A stretch of DNA of 64,000 bases from Acidimicrobiales bacterium (GCA_029263175.1 JAJCXZ010000077.1:1-64000); one strand, 5' to 3'; numbered from the stretch's first letter, positions 41,966 through 50,893 are shown. The notes: generated by a model from the letters alone, not told the origin. Numbers and translations: made by a program.

Positions 41966-43153
41966 TCAGCCCGCCGCCATTGCCATCGCGGCGTAGATGG
42001 CGACACCGTTCTTGAGTGCGTCCTCGTTGGCGCGCATCAGGTTCGAGTGGTTCGGCGCCGCCGTCGTGTGGTGTTCGTCTTCGGGACACACGCCGAGGAA
42101 GGCCATCGCTCCGGGCACATGCTGGAGCACGTAGCTGAAGTCCTCGGCGCCCATGATCGGATCCGCCATCAGCGCGAAGGACTCCTCGCCGAGCACTGCG
42201 TGGGTGACGTTGCCGACCAACTCTGCCTGGTCGTCGTTGTTGACAGTCACCGGATAGCCGGACTCGATGTGGGCTTTGCACGAGCACCCGTGTGCGGCTG
42301 CCGTGCCTTCGGCCACCCGTACGACATTGCGTTTCAGTGTGTCGCGGGTGGCTTCGTCGTGCGATCGAATCGTGCCCTCCATCCACGCCACCGGCGGGAT
42401 GATGTTGTTCGTGGTCCCGGCCCGGACATGGGCGACGGTGACGAGTCCGGACTTGGCGGCATCGAGCGATCGTCCGACCATCGTGTGCAGGCCGGTGACG
42501 GTGGCGGCCAGTGCGGGGATGGGATCGGTGCAGTTGTGCGGCGCTGATGCGTGGCCGCCGGCACCGTGGATCGTGATCTCGAACTTGTCAGCGGATGCCA
42601 GCAGGGCACCGGCCCGCGTGGCGATCTTGCCGGCCGGGCTATTGGCTGTGACGTGGATGGCAAAGGCTCGATCGACACCGTCGAGCACACCTTCATCGAT
42701 CATGTACTTCGCGCCATGAAACCCTTCTTCGCCGGGCTGGAACATGAAGCGCACCTTGCCGGTGAAGCTGTCCTTGTTGTCCGCCAGCAGTCGGGCAGCG
42801 CTGGCCAGCATGGCGACGTGCGTGTCATGGCCGCACGCGTGCATCTTGCCGTCGTTCTGGGACTTGAAGTCAAGCGGGAAGTCTTCTTGGAGGGGAAGCG
42901 CGTCCATGTCGCCGCGCAGCAGCACGGTCGGCCCCGGCTTTCCGGAGTCGAGGTCGGCCACGACCGATGTGGTCGACGTGCCGAGGGTGATGTCGAGGCC
43001 GAGCCCGGTCAACGCGTCGGTGATCCGTTTCTGGGTACGCGGCAGGTCGAGGCCCAGCTCGGGGTCTTGATGGATGGCGCGGCGCAGTTCGATGGTGTGG
43101 TTGTCAATGGCGGCGGCGGCAGTGGCGAGGTCGGGTCCGAGGTGGGTCGTCAT
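41966..43153 (-). CDS. M20 family amidohydrolase (N-acyl amino acid hydrolase type)
   Basis: 395 residues. IDNHTIELRRAIHQDPELGLDLPRTQKRI, GDMDALPLQEDFPLDFKSQNDGKMHACGHDTHVAMLASAARLL and FMFQPGEEGFHGAKYMIDEGVL give the metal ligands (His, Asp, Glu) and the CGHD cysteine of the IAA-Leu-hydrolase/hippuricase group. GAEDFSYVLQHVPGAMAFLG holds the last ligand. It cleaves N-acyl or peptide amides in the cytoplasm. Confidence 0.92.
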   Translation of the reverse strand: MTTHLGPDLATAAAAIDNHTIELRRAIHQDPELGLDLPRTQKRITDALTGLGLDITLGTSTTSVVADLDSGKPGPTVLLRGDMDALPLQEDFPLDFKSQNDGKMHACGHDTHVAMLASAARLLADNKDSFTGKVRFMFQPGEEGFHGAKYMIDEGVLDGVDRAFAIHVTANSPAGKIATRAGALLASADKFEITIHGAGGHASAPHNCTDPIPALAATVTGLHTMVGRSLDAAKSGLVTVAHVRAGTTNNIIPPVAWMEGTIRSHDEATRDTLKRNVVRVAEGTAAAHGCSCKAHIESGYPVTVNNDDQAELVGNVTHAVLGEESFALMADPIMGAEDFSYVLQHVPGAMAFLGVCPEDEHHTTAAPNHSNLMRANEDALKNGVAIYAAMAMAAG

Positions 43154-43251
43154 GCCCCGAGATTGCCGCGTGAAGTCGCTGATGGCAATCTGCTGCCGTC
43201 GGTTTCTTCGCTGATGTGGTGGCCAAATGGGGAGCGACGTATCGTCGGGTC

Positions 43252-44292
43252 ATGAAGCTTTCGATGATGCTCAACTACTCCGGCGACCCACGCCTCGCCG
43301 CCGCCGAGGCCCGTGACCTCGAGTTGGCCGGTATTGATCTGGGTTGGGTGGCCGAGCTCTACAGCTTCGACTCGGTTTCGATCCTCGGCTATCTCGCGGC
43401 GATGACCGAGACGATGGAGCTCGGTTCCGGCATCTTCAACACCTACTCACGCACGCCGACCACGATCGCCTCGACCGCGGCCGGCCTCGATGCGGTGTCG
43501 GGTGGGAGGTTCATTCTGGGGCTGGGAGCCTCGGGGCCCCAGGTGATCGAAGGCTGGCATGGCCTCCCCTACGACAAGCCGCTGGCGCGTCAGCGCGAGA
43601 TCATGGACATCTGTCGCAAGGTCTGGCGTCGTGAGGTGGTCACCAATGACGGTCCGATCTACAAGCTCCCTCTTCCTGAGGAGGAGGGTACGGGTCTGGG
43701 CAAACCCCTCAAGCTCATCAACCACCCGGTGCGCAGCAACATCCCGATCTATCTCGCCTCCCTCGGCCCGAAGAACGTCGAGTTGACTGCCGAGGTGGCC
43801 AACGGCTGGCTTCCCGTCTTCTACTACCCGGAGAAGGCCGCCGATGTGTGGGGCGACGACATCGCTCGGGGCGCGGCCAACCGTGACCCCGAGCTCGGCG
43901 AACTCCAGGTCTCGGCCGGGGGCATGCTCGCCATCACCGACGACAAGGAACAAGCCGGCAAGATCCGCGATATGGGCCGGTTCATGACTGCGCTCTACGT
44001 CGGGGGCATGGGGGCGAAGGGCAAGAACTTCTACAACAACATCTTCCGCAAGTACGGCTACGAAGATGAAGCCGAGCAGATCCAGGATCTGTACCTCTCC
44101 GGCAAGAAGGACGAGGCGATGGCGTTGATCCCGCAGGAGTATCTCGATGCCACTGCGCTCGTCGGGGACGAAGGCTGGGTACGCGAACGAGTCGAGACCT
44201 ACCGCGCTTCTGGTGTCACCCATCTCCAGATCACACCGATGGGCGAGAACCCGCTCAGCGACATCGAAAAGGTCAAGGCCTGGGCGAGCTGA
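43252..44292 (+). CDS. F420-dependent LLM-class oxidoreductase
   Basis: 346 residues of the luciferase-like fold: MKLSMMLNYSGDP, ELAGIDLGWVAELYSFD, ELGSGIFNTYSRTPTTIASTAAGLDAVSGGRFILGLGASGPQVIEGWHG. The last stretch is typical of coenzyme F420 users in actinobacteria. The substrate is unknown. The ATG at 43252 is preferred over 43216. The 3' end overlaps the convergent SRPBCC gene by 20 nt. Confidence 0.88.
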   Translation: MKLSMMLNYSGDPRLAAAEARDLELAGIDLGWVAELYSFDSVSILGYLAAMTETMELGSGIFNTYSRTPTTIASTAAGLDAVSGGRFILGLGASGPQVIEGWHGLPYDKPLARQREIMDICRKVWRREVVTNDGPIYKLPLPEEEGTGLGKPLKLINHPVRSNIPIYLASLGPKNVELTAEVANGWLPVFYYPEKAADVWGDDIARGAANRDPELGELQVSAGGMLAITDDKEQAGKIRDMGRFMTALYVGGMGAKGKNFYNNIFRKYGYEDEAEQIQDLYLSGKKDEAMALIPQEYLDATALVGDEGWVRERVETYRASGVTHLQITPMGENPLSDIEKVKAWAS

Positions 44293-44776
44293 GCTCCTCC
44301 AGGTGACGGTCGAGTCCGGAGAGGGTGTTCCGTAGCGTCTTGGTTACGCTCTTTCGCAGCGCCTTGTCGAACATCCAGGTCGAACCGCGCCGGGGTCCGA
44401 GGGCCATGAGATAGGTGACGCGGCAGCGATCAGGGCTGAGCTGCTGGATTGATACGCGTTCGTTCAGCGATTCGAGAAGTGGTGGCGCACCTCGGATGTC
44501 GAGTGCGGTGAAGCTCCATTCCTTGCCTGGCTCCCAGACGATGAACTTCTCATCGACCACGACCCGCCCGAGGCTGACGCGGCGAGTCGATCCGAGGCCG
44601 TCGTCGAGTTCTCCGTAACGCTCGACGTTGGTCATTCTGGGGAACCATGTCGGCCAGGACTCGTGATCGGCGAGCGCGGTGAAGATCTCGTCTGGCGAGG
44701 CGACGATCTCACGTGAGGCGCTGATCTTGACCGGTGCGCGATCGGTCCACTCAGGGGACTTTGCGGTCATGGCCAT
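44273..44776 (-). CDS. SRPBCC/polyketide-cyclase-type lipid-binding protein
   Basis: 167 residues. KISASREIVASPDEIFTALADHESWPTWFPRM is the classic START-like opening, followed by alternating strands and a long C-terminal helix (SVTKTLRNTLSGLDRHLEEL). Proteins of this fold bind hydrophobic ligands. ATG 44776 or 44770 are the starts. It lies 22 bp downstream of soxR on the same strand. Confidence 0.82.
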   Translation of the reverse strand: MAMTAKSPEWTDRAPVKISASREIVASPDEIFTALADHESWPTWFPRMTNVERYGELDDGLGSTRRVSLGRVVVDEKFIVWEPGKEWSFTALDIRGAPPLLESLNERVSIQQLSPDRCRVTYLMALGPRRGSTWMFDKALRKSVTKTLRNTLSGLDRHLEELSSPRP

Positions 44777-44798
44777 GGCGACATCATGGCCGACTCGG

Positions 44799-45254
44799 CT
44801 ACTCAGCGTCGATGACGTCGCTCGCCGTATCTCCGAGCAGGTAGCGAGGACCGTTCCCCAACTGGGCGGCGACATCGCTCGGGTTGTACATCGCGCAGCG
44901 GTCGAGGGAGAGACAGCCGCACCCGATGCACGCGTCGAGTTGATCGCGCAGCGCCTCGAGGCGGGCAATCTGTTGGTCGAGCCGGGGCCGCCATGTGGTT
45001 GCCACGCGGTTCCAGTCATCATGTGTTGGTGTGCGCCGGGCCGGGAGGGTCTCGAGGGCCTCGGTGATCTCGGCCAGGCTGCGGCCGACGGCCTGAGCTG
45101 CAGTGATGAACGCGATCCGCCGAATGGTGTCGCGCTCGAATCGGCGCTGGCCGCCGTCGGTTCGAGTCGAGCGAATCAGCCCGCGGTCGTCGTAGTAGCG
45201 GACCGCCGAGGCGGCGATCCCGCACCGTTCCGCCACTTGTCCTACGGTCATCAT
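44799..45254 (-). CDS. soxR: Redox-sensitive MerR regulator SoxR
   Basis: 151 residues: MerR helix-turn-helix (TVGQVAERCGIAASAVRYYDDRGLI), a dimerisation helix, and the [2Fe-2S] motif CIGCGCLSLDRC (CX2CXCX5C) diagnostic of SoxR. Oxidation of the cluster by superoxide or redox-cycling compounds activates target promoters. It is divergent from the Rieske fusion gene across a 50-bp gap holding a promoter with MerR-type spacing. Confidence 0.94.
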   Translation of the reverse strand: MMTVGQVAERCGIAASAVRYYDDRGLIRSTRTDGGQRRFERDTIRRIAFITAAQAVGRSLAEITEALETLPARRTPTHDDWNRVATTWRPRLDQQIARLEALRDQLDACIGCGCLSLDRCAMYNPSDVAAQLGNGPRYLLGDTASDVIDAE

Positions 45255-45266
45255 CTCAGAATCCCC

Positions 45267-45297
45267 TTGACTTCAAGCACACTTTAACTTCTACCAT
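45267..45297 (+). promoter_or_regulatory. MerR/SoxR-type promoter (19-bp spacer)
   Basis: TTGACT (45267-45272) and TACCAT (45292-45297) are separated by exactly 19 bp, the over-long spacer of MerR-family promoters. An imperfect dyad, ACTTCAAG-CACA-CTTTAACT (six of eight pairs), lies in the spacer. The -10 box ends seven bases before the ATG at 45305, implying a leaderless transcript. Confidence 0.6.
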
Positions 45298-45304
45298 CTG
45301 ATAC

Positions 45305-46999
45305 ATGACAGTTCAGGATCATCCAGTGGCCAGTGAAACGAGCACCCGTACAAGCACGGCCCATGTGGCCGATCTCGATGACCTCGCCGTCGGCGACATG
45401 AAGATGGCCAGGGTCGGGCAGCGTCGGGTCGTGGTGATCCGCACCGCCAGTGGGGTGCATGCCCTCGACAACGCCTGCCCCCACCAGGGCTTCGGACTCG
45501 TGACCGGCGCCCTCGACGGAGAACTCGTCACCTGCCAATGGCATAACTGGAAGTTCCGCGCCGACACCGGCGAGTGCGTCATGGGCGAGGAGAACGTTGC
45601 CTGTCACCAGGTTGAAATCTGTGACGGTCGCGTTGAGGTCACTGTCACCGAACCGACCCCGGAGGAGGAGCGTGAGCGCCTCTGGCCGAGCCTGCTCAGC
45701 GGCATCGAATCGAACTACATGGGGCAGGTCGCCCGCGACACTGCCCGCCTGCTGGCCAACGACGCCGACCCCCACGACATTGCCTGGGTTGGCCTCCAAC
45801 ATTCCTTCCCCCGCGAGGAGTGGGGTCCCGGTCACGCCATGGCGACCGCCGTCGACTGCATTGCCTGGGCCGACGACCGTGCCGGCGATGACCGGACCCT
45901 GCCCCTCGTGCAAGGCCTCGCCGCGCTGTCCGAACCGACTCGCGGACGGCAGCCCCGACCGACACCTGACCCGGCGGCCGGTGATCTGCTCACGTTGATC
46001 GAAGCCGAGGACGCAGATGCGGCGATGGCGGCGGCGCGCCACCTCGCGGCAACCAGCACGATCGACGAAACCAGGCGGTTGTTCATCGAGGCTGCGTCGA
46101 TGCATCACCTGAGCTACGGGCACGGGATCATCTACACCCAGAAAGCGTTTGAGCTTCTCGAGCGGACGGGGTGGGAGCATGCCGACGTCGTCCTGGCCCA
46201 GCTCGCCCTTGCCACCACTTGGGGCACCCGAGAAGACACGCTCCCGTACATGCGAGATGCCGTGGCGACGGTCCGCGATGCCGATCTCGCCGCGCTTGCC
46301 GCGGTGCCCGTCGACCCGGCCTGGAGCGACGTGGATCTCGTCGATGACTTGCTCGAAGCCACAGATCCACCGATCGCGAGGGCCATTGCCGTGCTCGAGG
46401 TCGGTGCCGGTGTGGAGCGTCTGCTCGACGCGGTCACTTTGTCGGTGAGCCGGAGGTTGCTGCGCTACGACCTCGACATCGAACTCGACCTCGAAGACAA
46501 CTTCGGCTGGCTCGACATCACCCACGGCCTGACGACATCGCGAGCTGCCCGTTGGGCATATCTCGCCAACCCCGGCCCCGACACCGTGCGACAGGCACTG
46601 TGGGCGGTTTGGCTCGCATATGACACGGGTCGCGCCGAGCGGCGAACGAGCGTGGCCGCCGAGCCGACGATCGAAGCCGAAGCCGGCGACATCGTTCGAT
46701 TGATTCGCCTGGGCGATGTGGATGGCACCCTGGCCGCCATTCGAGCGGCCGGCCCTGTCGACGCGGGGGCGGCGTTGATCGACGCCGCGCTGGGCGACGG
46801 TTCAGGCGCATTCATCGTCGTGGCTCATCTGATCAAGATGGCCAAGGCGTCGATCGAAGAGGCCGAGGCCATCGGGTCCGATCTGCCGCTACTGGCGACT
46901 GGCCGCTTCCTTGCCGCCCCTCGTCTCGAACGGTTCGTGACCCGCAACGTCGGCGAAGCGATCGACTTCGTTCACACCGGCCGTCCGCCCCAGCGCTAA
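45305..46999 (+). CDS. Rieske [2Fe-2S] protein fused to a long helical domain
   Basis: 564 residues. Residues ~20-115 are a Rieske ferredoxin domain with CPHQG and CQWHNWKF as cluster ligands. Residues ~120-564 are almost entirely alpha-helical, with histidine-rich spots (QHSFPREEWGPGHAM, MHHLSYGHGII, AHLIKMAK). I cannot assign this part to a family. The histidines could bind a metal or redox substrate. The divergent SoxR and the convergent SOD suggest a role in redox stress. The start is ATG 45305. The 3' end overlaps the SOD stop by 4 nt. Confidence 0.85.
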   Translation: MTVQDHPVASETSTRTSTAHVADLDDLAVGDMKMARVGQRRVVVIRTASGVHALDNACPHQGFGLVTGALDGELVTCQWHNWKFRADTGECVMGEENVACHQVEICDGRVEVTVTEPTPEEERERLWPSLLSGIESNYMGQVARDTARLLANDADPHDIAWVGLQHSFPREEWGPGHAMATAVDCIAWADDRAGDDRTLPLVQGLAALSEPTRGRQPRPTPDPAAGDLLTLIEAEDADAAMAAARHLAATSTIDETRRLFIEAASMHHLSYGHGIIYTQKAFELLERTGWEHADVVLAQLALATTWGTREDTLPYMRDAVATVRDADLAALAAVPVDPAWSDVDLVDDLLEATDPPIARAIAVLEVGAGVERLLDAVTLSVSRRLLRYDLDIELDLEDNFGWLDITHGLTTSRAARWAYLANPGPDTVRQALWAVWLAYDTGRAERRTSVAAEPTIEAEAGDIVRLIRLGDVDGTLAAIRAAGPVDAGAALIDAALGDGSGAFIVVAHLIKMAKASIEEAEAIGSDLPLLATGRFLAAPRLERFVTRNVGEAIDFVHTGRPPQR

Positions 47000-47595
47000 C
47001 GGGCGAAGTTGGCTGCGGCGAACTCCCAGTTCATGAGCTTCTCGATGAACGTCTCGACATACGCGGGACGAGCGTTCTGGTAGTCGAGGTAGTAGGCGTG
47101 CTCCCACACGTCGATCGTCAGCAGCGGTGTTTGGCCGTGCTTGATCGGCGTATCGGCGTCGTCGGTCTTGACGATGGCCAGGCCGTCGTCCTCGCGCACG
47201 AGCCAGGTCCAACCCGAACCGAAGTTGCCGACAGAATCAGCCGCGAACTGCTGCTTGAAAGCATCCACGGAACCGAAGCTGGCATCGATGGCCGCGGCGA
47301 GGGGCCCGGAGGGGTCGCCACCGCCGCTGGGGCGCATCGAGTTCCAATAGAACGTGTGGTTCCAGACCTGAGCAGCATTGTTGAATAGGGCAGGGTTGGA
47401 GGCACCGCCGGGCTCGGCCGCGGCGATGATCTCCTCGAGTGATGCGTCGGCGAGGTCGGTGCCCTCGATCAGCCCGTTGAGATTGTTGACGTAGGCGGCG
47501 TGGTGCTTGCCGTAGTGGAAGCTGATCGTACGATCCGAGATGTGCGGGTCGAGTGCGTTGTCAGCGTAGGGAAGCGGGGGGAGAGAGATAGCCAT
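46996..47595 (-). CDS. Superoxide dismutase (Fe/Mn family)
   Basis: 199 residues: LPPLPYADNALDPHIS, SFHYGKHHAAYVNNLN, AQVWNHTFYWNSM, NFGSGWTWLV and DVWEHAYYLDYQNARPAYVE provide the three His and one Asp metal ligands. It converts superoxide to oxygen and peroxide. Choosing Fe or Mn from sequence is unsafe. The upstream DNA has a dyad resembling a DtxR/IdeR iron box. It is convergent with the Rieske fusion gene. Confidence 0.95.
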   Translation of the reverse strand: MAISLPPLPYADNALDPHISDRTISFHYGKHHAAYVNNLNGLIEGTDLADASLEEIIAAAEPGGASNPALFNNAAQVWNHTFYWNSMRPSGGGDPSGPLAAAIDASFGSVDAFKQQFAADSVGNFGSGWTWLVREDDGLAIVKTDDADTPIKHGQTPLLTIDVWEHAYYLDYQNARPAYVETFIEKLMNWEFAAANFAR

Positions 47596-47599
47596 AAAG

Positions 47600-47618
47600 C
47601 AAGGTTAGCACTGGCTAA
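47600..47618. promoter_or_regulatory. DtxR/IdeR-like dyad before SOD gene
   Basis: On the reverse strand TTAGC-CAGT-GCTAACCTTG resembles the iron-box consensus (TTAGGTTAGSCTAACCTAA). The right half matches well, the left poorly. It lies 5 to 23 bases before the SOD start. Confidence 0.35.
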
Positions 47619-47635
47619 AAGCTTCCGGCGCGATC

Positions 47636-48517
47636 TCAGTGCAACCGACCCACGAATGTTGCGAGCGGGACCGGATCGCTACCGGACGTCACCCACAAGA
47701 GCACGAGATGATCGGTGGCGTGGCGTACCCAGAGTGCGTCGGTCCCGTCATCGGCGATCAGGGAGAGGTGGATTCCTGGTCCCGGGCTGTAGCTGTCGAG
47801 GGGTTCGTCGTCTGACCACTTGGCCTTGGCCGCGAGAAGGTACGCATCGCTCGCGTCATCGCCTCCTGCCATGATCCACACATCGGCGAACGCGATTCCG
47901 GTGTCACCGACGGAGCGGGCGGCGAAGGGTTGGTTGGTCTCCGCGGCCGCCAGTTCGATTGTCCCGAATGTTGCAGTCGTCGGGGCGCCGAGTTCGAAGG
48001 GCAGGTTCACCGAGGCCAGGAGCGCGGCAACTCGCTCGATTCCCACGTCGTACTCGACCAGGTCGAGCAGGTCGCCGGTCAGAATGCTGATCGGTGGCGC
48101 CTCGTCCCATGGCGATGAGATCGAGCCGACATCGCGTGCTGCGCCCTCCTCCGCCCCGGTGACCTCCACAGGGGCAACCGTGGACAGCGGGATGTCTTCG
48201 GGTCGTTCGGTGATGGGCGCATCGGACTCGGCTCGAATGATGGTGTCGGTCGGCGCAGGGAGCGCGGCCGGTGCCGGTTGTACCGGCTGGCGGTTCATGT
48301 ACAGCCATGCCCCGAGGGCGCCGACGATGACGACGAGCACAACGGTCACCAGGATGCCGAACTGGCTGCGATCGAGATCCGTGGCCCAGCGCGACGGGGC
48401 CGGCGGAAGTGCGACCACCTCGACGGGATCGCGCTCGCTCTTGCCGCAGATATTGCAGATCGATCCCTGCAACAACGCCTGGCAATGCGGGCAGCTGGGC
48501 ATGCCCTTTACAGTCAT
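47636..48517 (-). CDS. Zinc-ribbon membrane protein of unknown function
   Basis: 293 residues: an N-terminal zinc ribbon (CPHCQALLQGSICNICG), a short linker, one membrane helix (FGILVTVVLVVIVGALGAWLYM) and a ~200-residue extracytoplasmic domain. The domain has no recognised family. Such topology is common for envelope-associated actinobacterial proteins. It is divergent from the alcohol dehydrogenase. Confidence 0.72.
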   Translation of the reverse strand: MTVKGMPSCPHCQALLQGSICNICGKSERDPVEVVALPPAPSRWATDLDRSQFGILVTVVLVVIVGALGAWLYMNRQPVQPAPAALPAPTDTIIRAESDAPITERPEDIPLSTVAPVEVTGAEEGAARDVGSISSPWDEAPPISILTGDLLDLVEYDVGIERVAALLASVNLPFELGAPTTATFGTIELAAAETNQPFAARSVGDTGIAFADVWIMAGGDDASDAYLLAAKAKWSDDEPLDSYSPGPGIHLSLIADDGTDALWVRHATDHLVLLWVTSGSDPVPLATFVGRLH

Positions 48518-48588
48518 GCCTTCATATCGGCGCGCTCAGCGACGATCTGAGCGCCGCGTATCGAACCGCGAGGACTACTCTGCGGCCG

Positions 48589-49674
48589 ATGGTGAAGGCT
48601 GCAGTCTGTCGAGAGTTCGGTGCCCCGCTCGTGGTGGAGGACGTGGAGGTGGCCCCGCCGGGCTTCAGCGAGGTCCGCGTGGCGGTGAAAGCCTGCGCCA
48701 TCTGCCATTCCGACATCATGTTGGCCGAAGGTTCTTGGGGCGGCACGCTGCCCGCCGTCTACGGACACGAGGCGGCCGGGGAAGTCGAATCAGTCGGCGC
48801 GGGGGTCGACAGCGTCGCCGTCGGTGACCGAGTTGTGATCTCGCTCATTCGATCGTGCGGTCATTGCCACGCTTGCGTGGCCGGCATTCACACCAGTTGC
48901 AGCGGCGAGTTCGGCATCGATTCATCAGCCCCCCTCTCGGGATCCGACGGAGAGGCAATCGTTCATGGACTCGGCACCGGCACCTTCGCTGAACTCGCCG
49001 TTGTCGATGCATCCCAGGTGGTCGCCCTGCCTGACGATATTTCGTGGGCGAGCGCCTCCCTACTCGGCTGTGGTGTCATCACCGGATTCGGGGCGGTCGT
49101 GAACACGGCCAAGATCGAGGCCGGAAGCCATGTTGCCGTGATCGGTTGTGGCGGTGTCGGTATCAACTCGCTGCAGGCCGCGGCGCTCGCCGGCGCCCAC
49201 ACGGTGATCGCCATCGACCTGGACGCTGACAAACGCGACGGAGCGTTTGAGTTCGGCGCGACCCATGCGGTCGACCCCACCGCTCCCGACGCCGTGGACC
49301 TTGTGAAGGCGCTGACGGACGGCCGCGGCCTCGACTATGTGTTTGTCACCGTGGGGGCGAAGCCGGCCATCGAGTCCGCCCAGTGGTTCTTGGCCCCCGG
49401 CGGCGCCGTGGTGATCGTCGGTATGACCGCCACCGGCGTGAAGCCCGAGATCGACACCACCATGATCGCCGACTCGTCGCAGCGCATCCTCGGTTCCAAG
49501 ATGGGATCAGGGCGCCTCGCCATCGACATCCCCAACCTGGTCGACCTGTATACCCAGGGCCGCCTGAAGCTCGACGAGCTCGTGAGCGAGACGTACTCAC
49601 TCGACGAGATCAACGATGCGATCGCATCGACCAAGGCGGGTTCAGCCCGCCGCAACGTGATCACCTTCCCGTAG
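48589..49674 (+). CDS. Zinc-dependent alcohol dehydrogenase (MDR superfamily)
   Basis: 361 residues. Catalytic zinc ligands CAICHSD and GHEAAGEVESVGAGV, structural zinc cysteines SCGHCHACVAGIHTSC, and NAD-binding VIGCGGVGINSLQAAAL are intact. It oxidises an alcohol with NAD(P). The start MVKAAVCREFGAP at 48589 is the family N-terminus. It lies 8 nt before the enolase-superfamily gene, and the three rightward genes here form an operon. Confidence 0.92.
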   Translation: MVKAAVCREFGAPLVVEDVEVAPPGFSEVRVAVKACAICHSDIMLAEGSWGGTLPAVYGHEAAGEVESVGAGVDSVAVGDRVVISLIRSCGHCHACVAGIHTSCSGEFGIDSSAPLSGSDGEAIVHGLGTGTFAELAVVDASQVVALPDDISWASASLLGCGVITGFGAVVNTAKIEAGSHVAVIGCGGVGINSLQAAALAGAHTVIAIDLDADKRDGAFEFGATHAVDPTAPDAVDLVKALTDGRGLDYVFVTVGAKPAIESAQWFLAPGGAVVIVGMTATGVKPEIDTTMIADSSQRILGSKMGSGRLAIDIPNLVDLYTQGRLKLDELVSETYSLDEINDAIASTKAGSARRNVITFP

Positions 49675-49682
49675 GAGCTGCC

Positions 49683-50891
49683 ATGAAGATCGCTGAGTTC
49701 GAGACCTTTGTCGTCGGCAATCCGCCACCCCACTTCGGCGGCCGCTACTTCATCTTCGTCAAGCTGGTGACCGACGACGGGATCGTCGGCTACGGCGAGA
49801 TCTACACGGCAACGTTTTCACCCGACGTTGTCGCCCACATGGCCGAGGATGTGATCCAGCGTTGGTTCGTGGGCTCCGACCCGTTCCACATCGAGCGCAT
49901 GTGGCGCAACACCTACGGCTCGGGCTACACGCTTCGTCCCGATGTGTCGCTCGGCTCGGTGCTGTCGGGTATCGAGATGGCGTGCTGGGACATCTGCGGC
50001 AAGGCCGTCGGCAAGCCCGTCTACGAACTACTCGGCGGTCGGGTGCACGACAAGCTCCGCAGCTACACCTACCTCTACCCGCCCGTCGGCGACGACGTCC
50101 ACGCCACCCCGTTCTACGAGGATCCGGTCGCGTCGGCCGAGGTGGCTGCTCGAGAGGTCGAGCGTGGCTTCACCGCCGTGAAGTTCGATCCGGCCGGTGC
50201 GTACACGGTCTACGACGGGCACATGCCGCCGCTCGAGGCGCTCCGTCGTTCAGAAGAGTTCTGCAAGCACATTCGTGACGCAGTCGGCGACCGAGCGGAC
50301 CTCCTCTTTGGAACCCACGGGCAGTTCACGGCCGCGGGCGCGCTTCGCCTCGCCAAACGGCTCGAGCCCTACGACCCCCTCTGGTTCGAGGAGCCGACAC
50401 CTCCCGACAATGTCGACGAGATGGCACGAGTCGCCCGCGGCACGTCGATCCCGGTGGCCACCGGCGAACGGCTGACCACGAAGTACGAGTTCCACCGAGT
50501 GCTCGAAGCCGGAGCGGCCGCCATTCTCCAGCCCGCGCTCGGCCGTAGCGGCGGAATCCTCGAGACCAAGAAGATCGCCGCCATCGCCGAGGTCTACTAC
50601 GCCCAGATTGCGCCTCACCTCTACTGCGGACCGATCGAGGCGCTCGCCAACATCCAGCTCTCAACCTGCATCCCCAACTTCTTGATCCTGGAATCGATCC
50701 AGACCTTTGGCGGGTTCCACGCCGAGCTGCTCACTCGGCCGATCGAGTGGGACAACGGCTACGTGATCCCGTCAACCGAGCCCGGGTTGGGCAGTGACCT
50801 CGACGAGGCGGTCGCCCGGGCCAACCCGTGGACCGGCTCGGAGCTCCACCTCACGATGAAGTCGACCCCCAACCTCCCCGACGGCAGCTGA
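49683..50891 (+). CDS. Mandelate racemase/galactonate dehydratase-like enolase-superfamily protein
   Basis: 402 residues. VLSGIEMACWDICGKAVGKPVYELLGG, LWFEEPTPPDN, VATGERLTTKYEF, QPALGRSGGI and APHLYCGPIEA follow the galactonate/mannonate dehydratase subgroup. Where that group has LDFHGR, supplying the first metal-ligand Asp, this protein reads FGTHGQ, so the ligand is Gly. It probably dehydrates or epimerises a sugar acid, but function is uncertain. GGAGC precedes the ATG. Confidence 0.82.
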   Translation: MKIAEFETFVVGNPPPHFGGRYFIFVKLVTDDGIVGYGEIYTATFSPDVVAHMAEDVIQRWFVGSDPFHIERMWRNTYGSGYTLRPDVSLGSVLSGIEMACWDICGKAVGKPVYELLGGRVHDKLRSYTYLYPPVGDDVHATPFYEDPVASAEVAAREVERGFTAVKFDPAGAYTVYDGHMPPLEALRRSEEFCKHIRDAVGDRADLLFGTHGQFTAAGALRLAKRLEPYDPLWFEEPTPPDNVDEMARVARGTSIPVATGERLTTKYEFHRVLEAGAAAILQPALGRSGGILETKKIAAIAEVYYAQIAPHLYCGPIEALANIQLSTCIPNFLILESIQTFGGFHAELLTRPIEWDNGYVIPSTEPGLGSDLDEAVARANPWTGSELHLTMKSTPNLPDGS

Positions 50892-50893
50892 CC

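Noticed and set aside
44704-44718. TCTCACGTGAGG as a third parS site
   Set aside because: Only the central CACGTG and flanking bases fit; four or more mismatches to the consensus and inside a coding gene.
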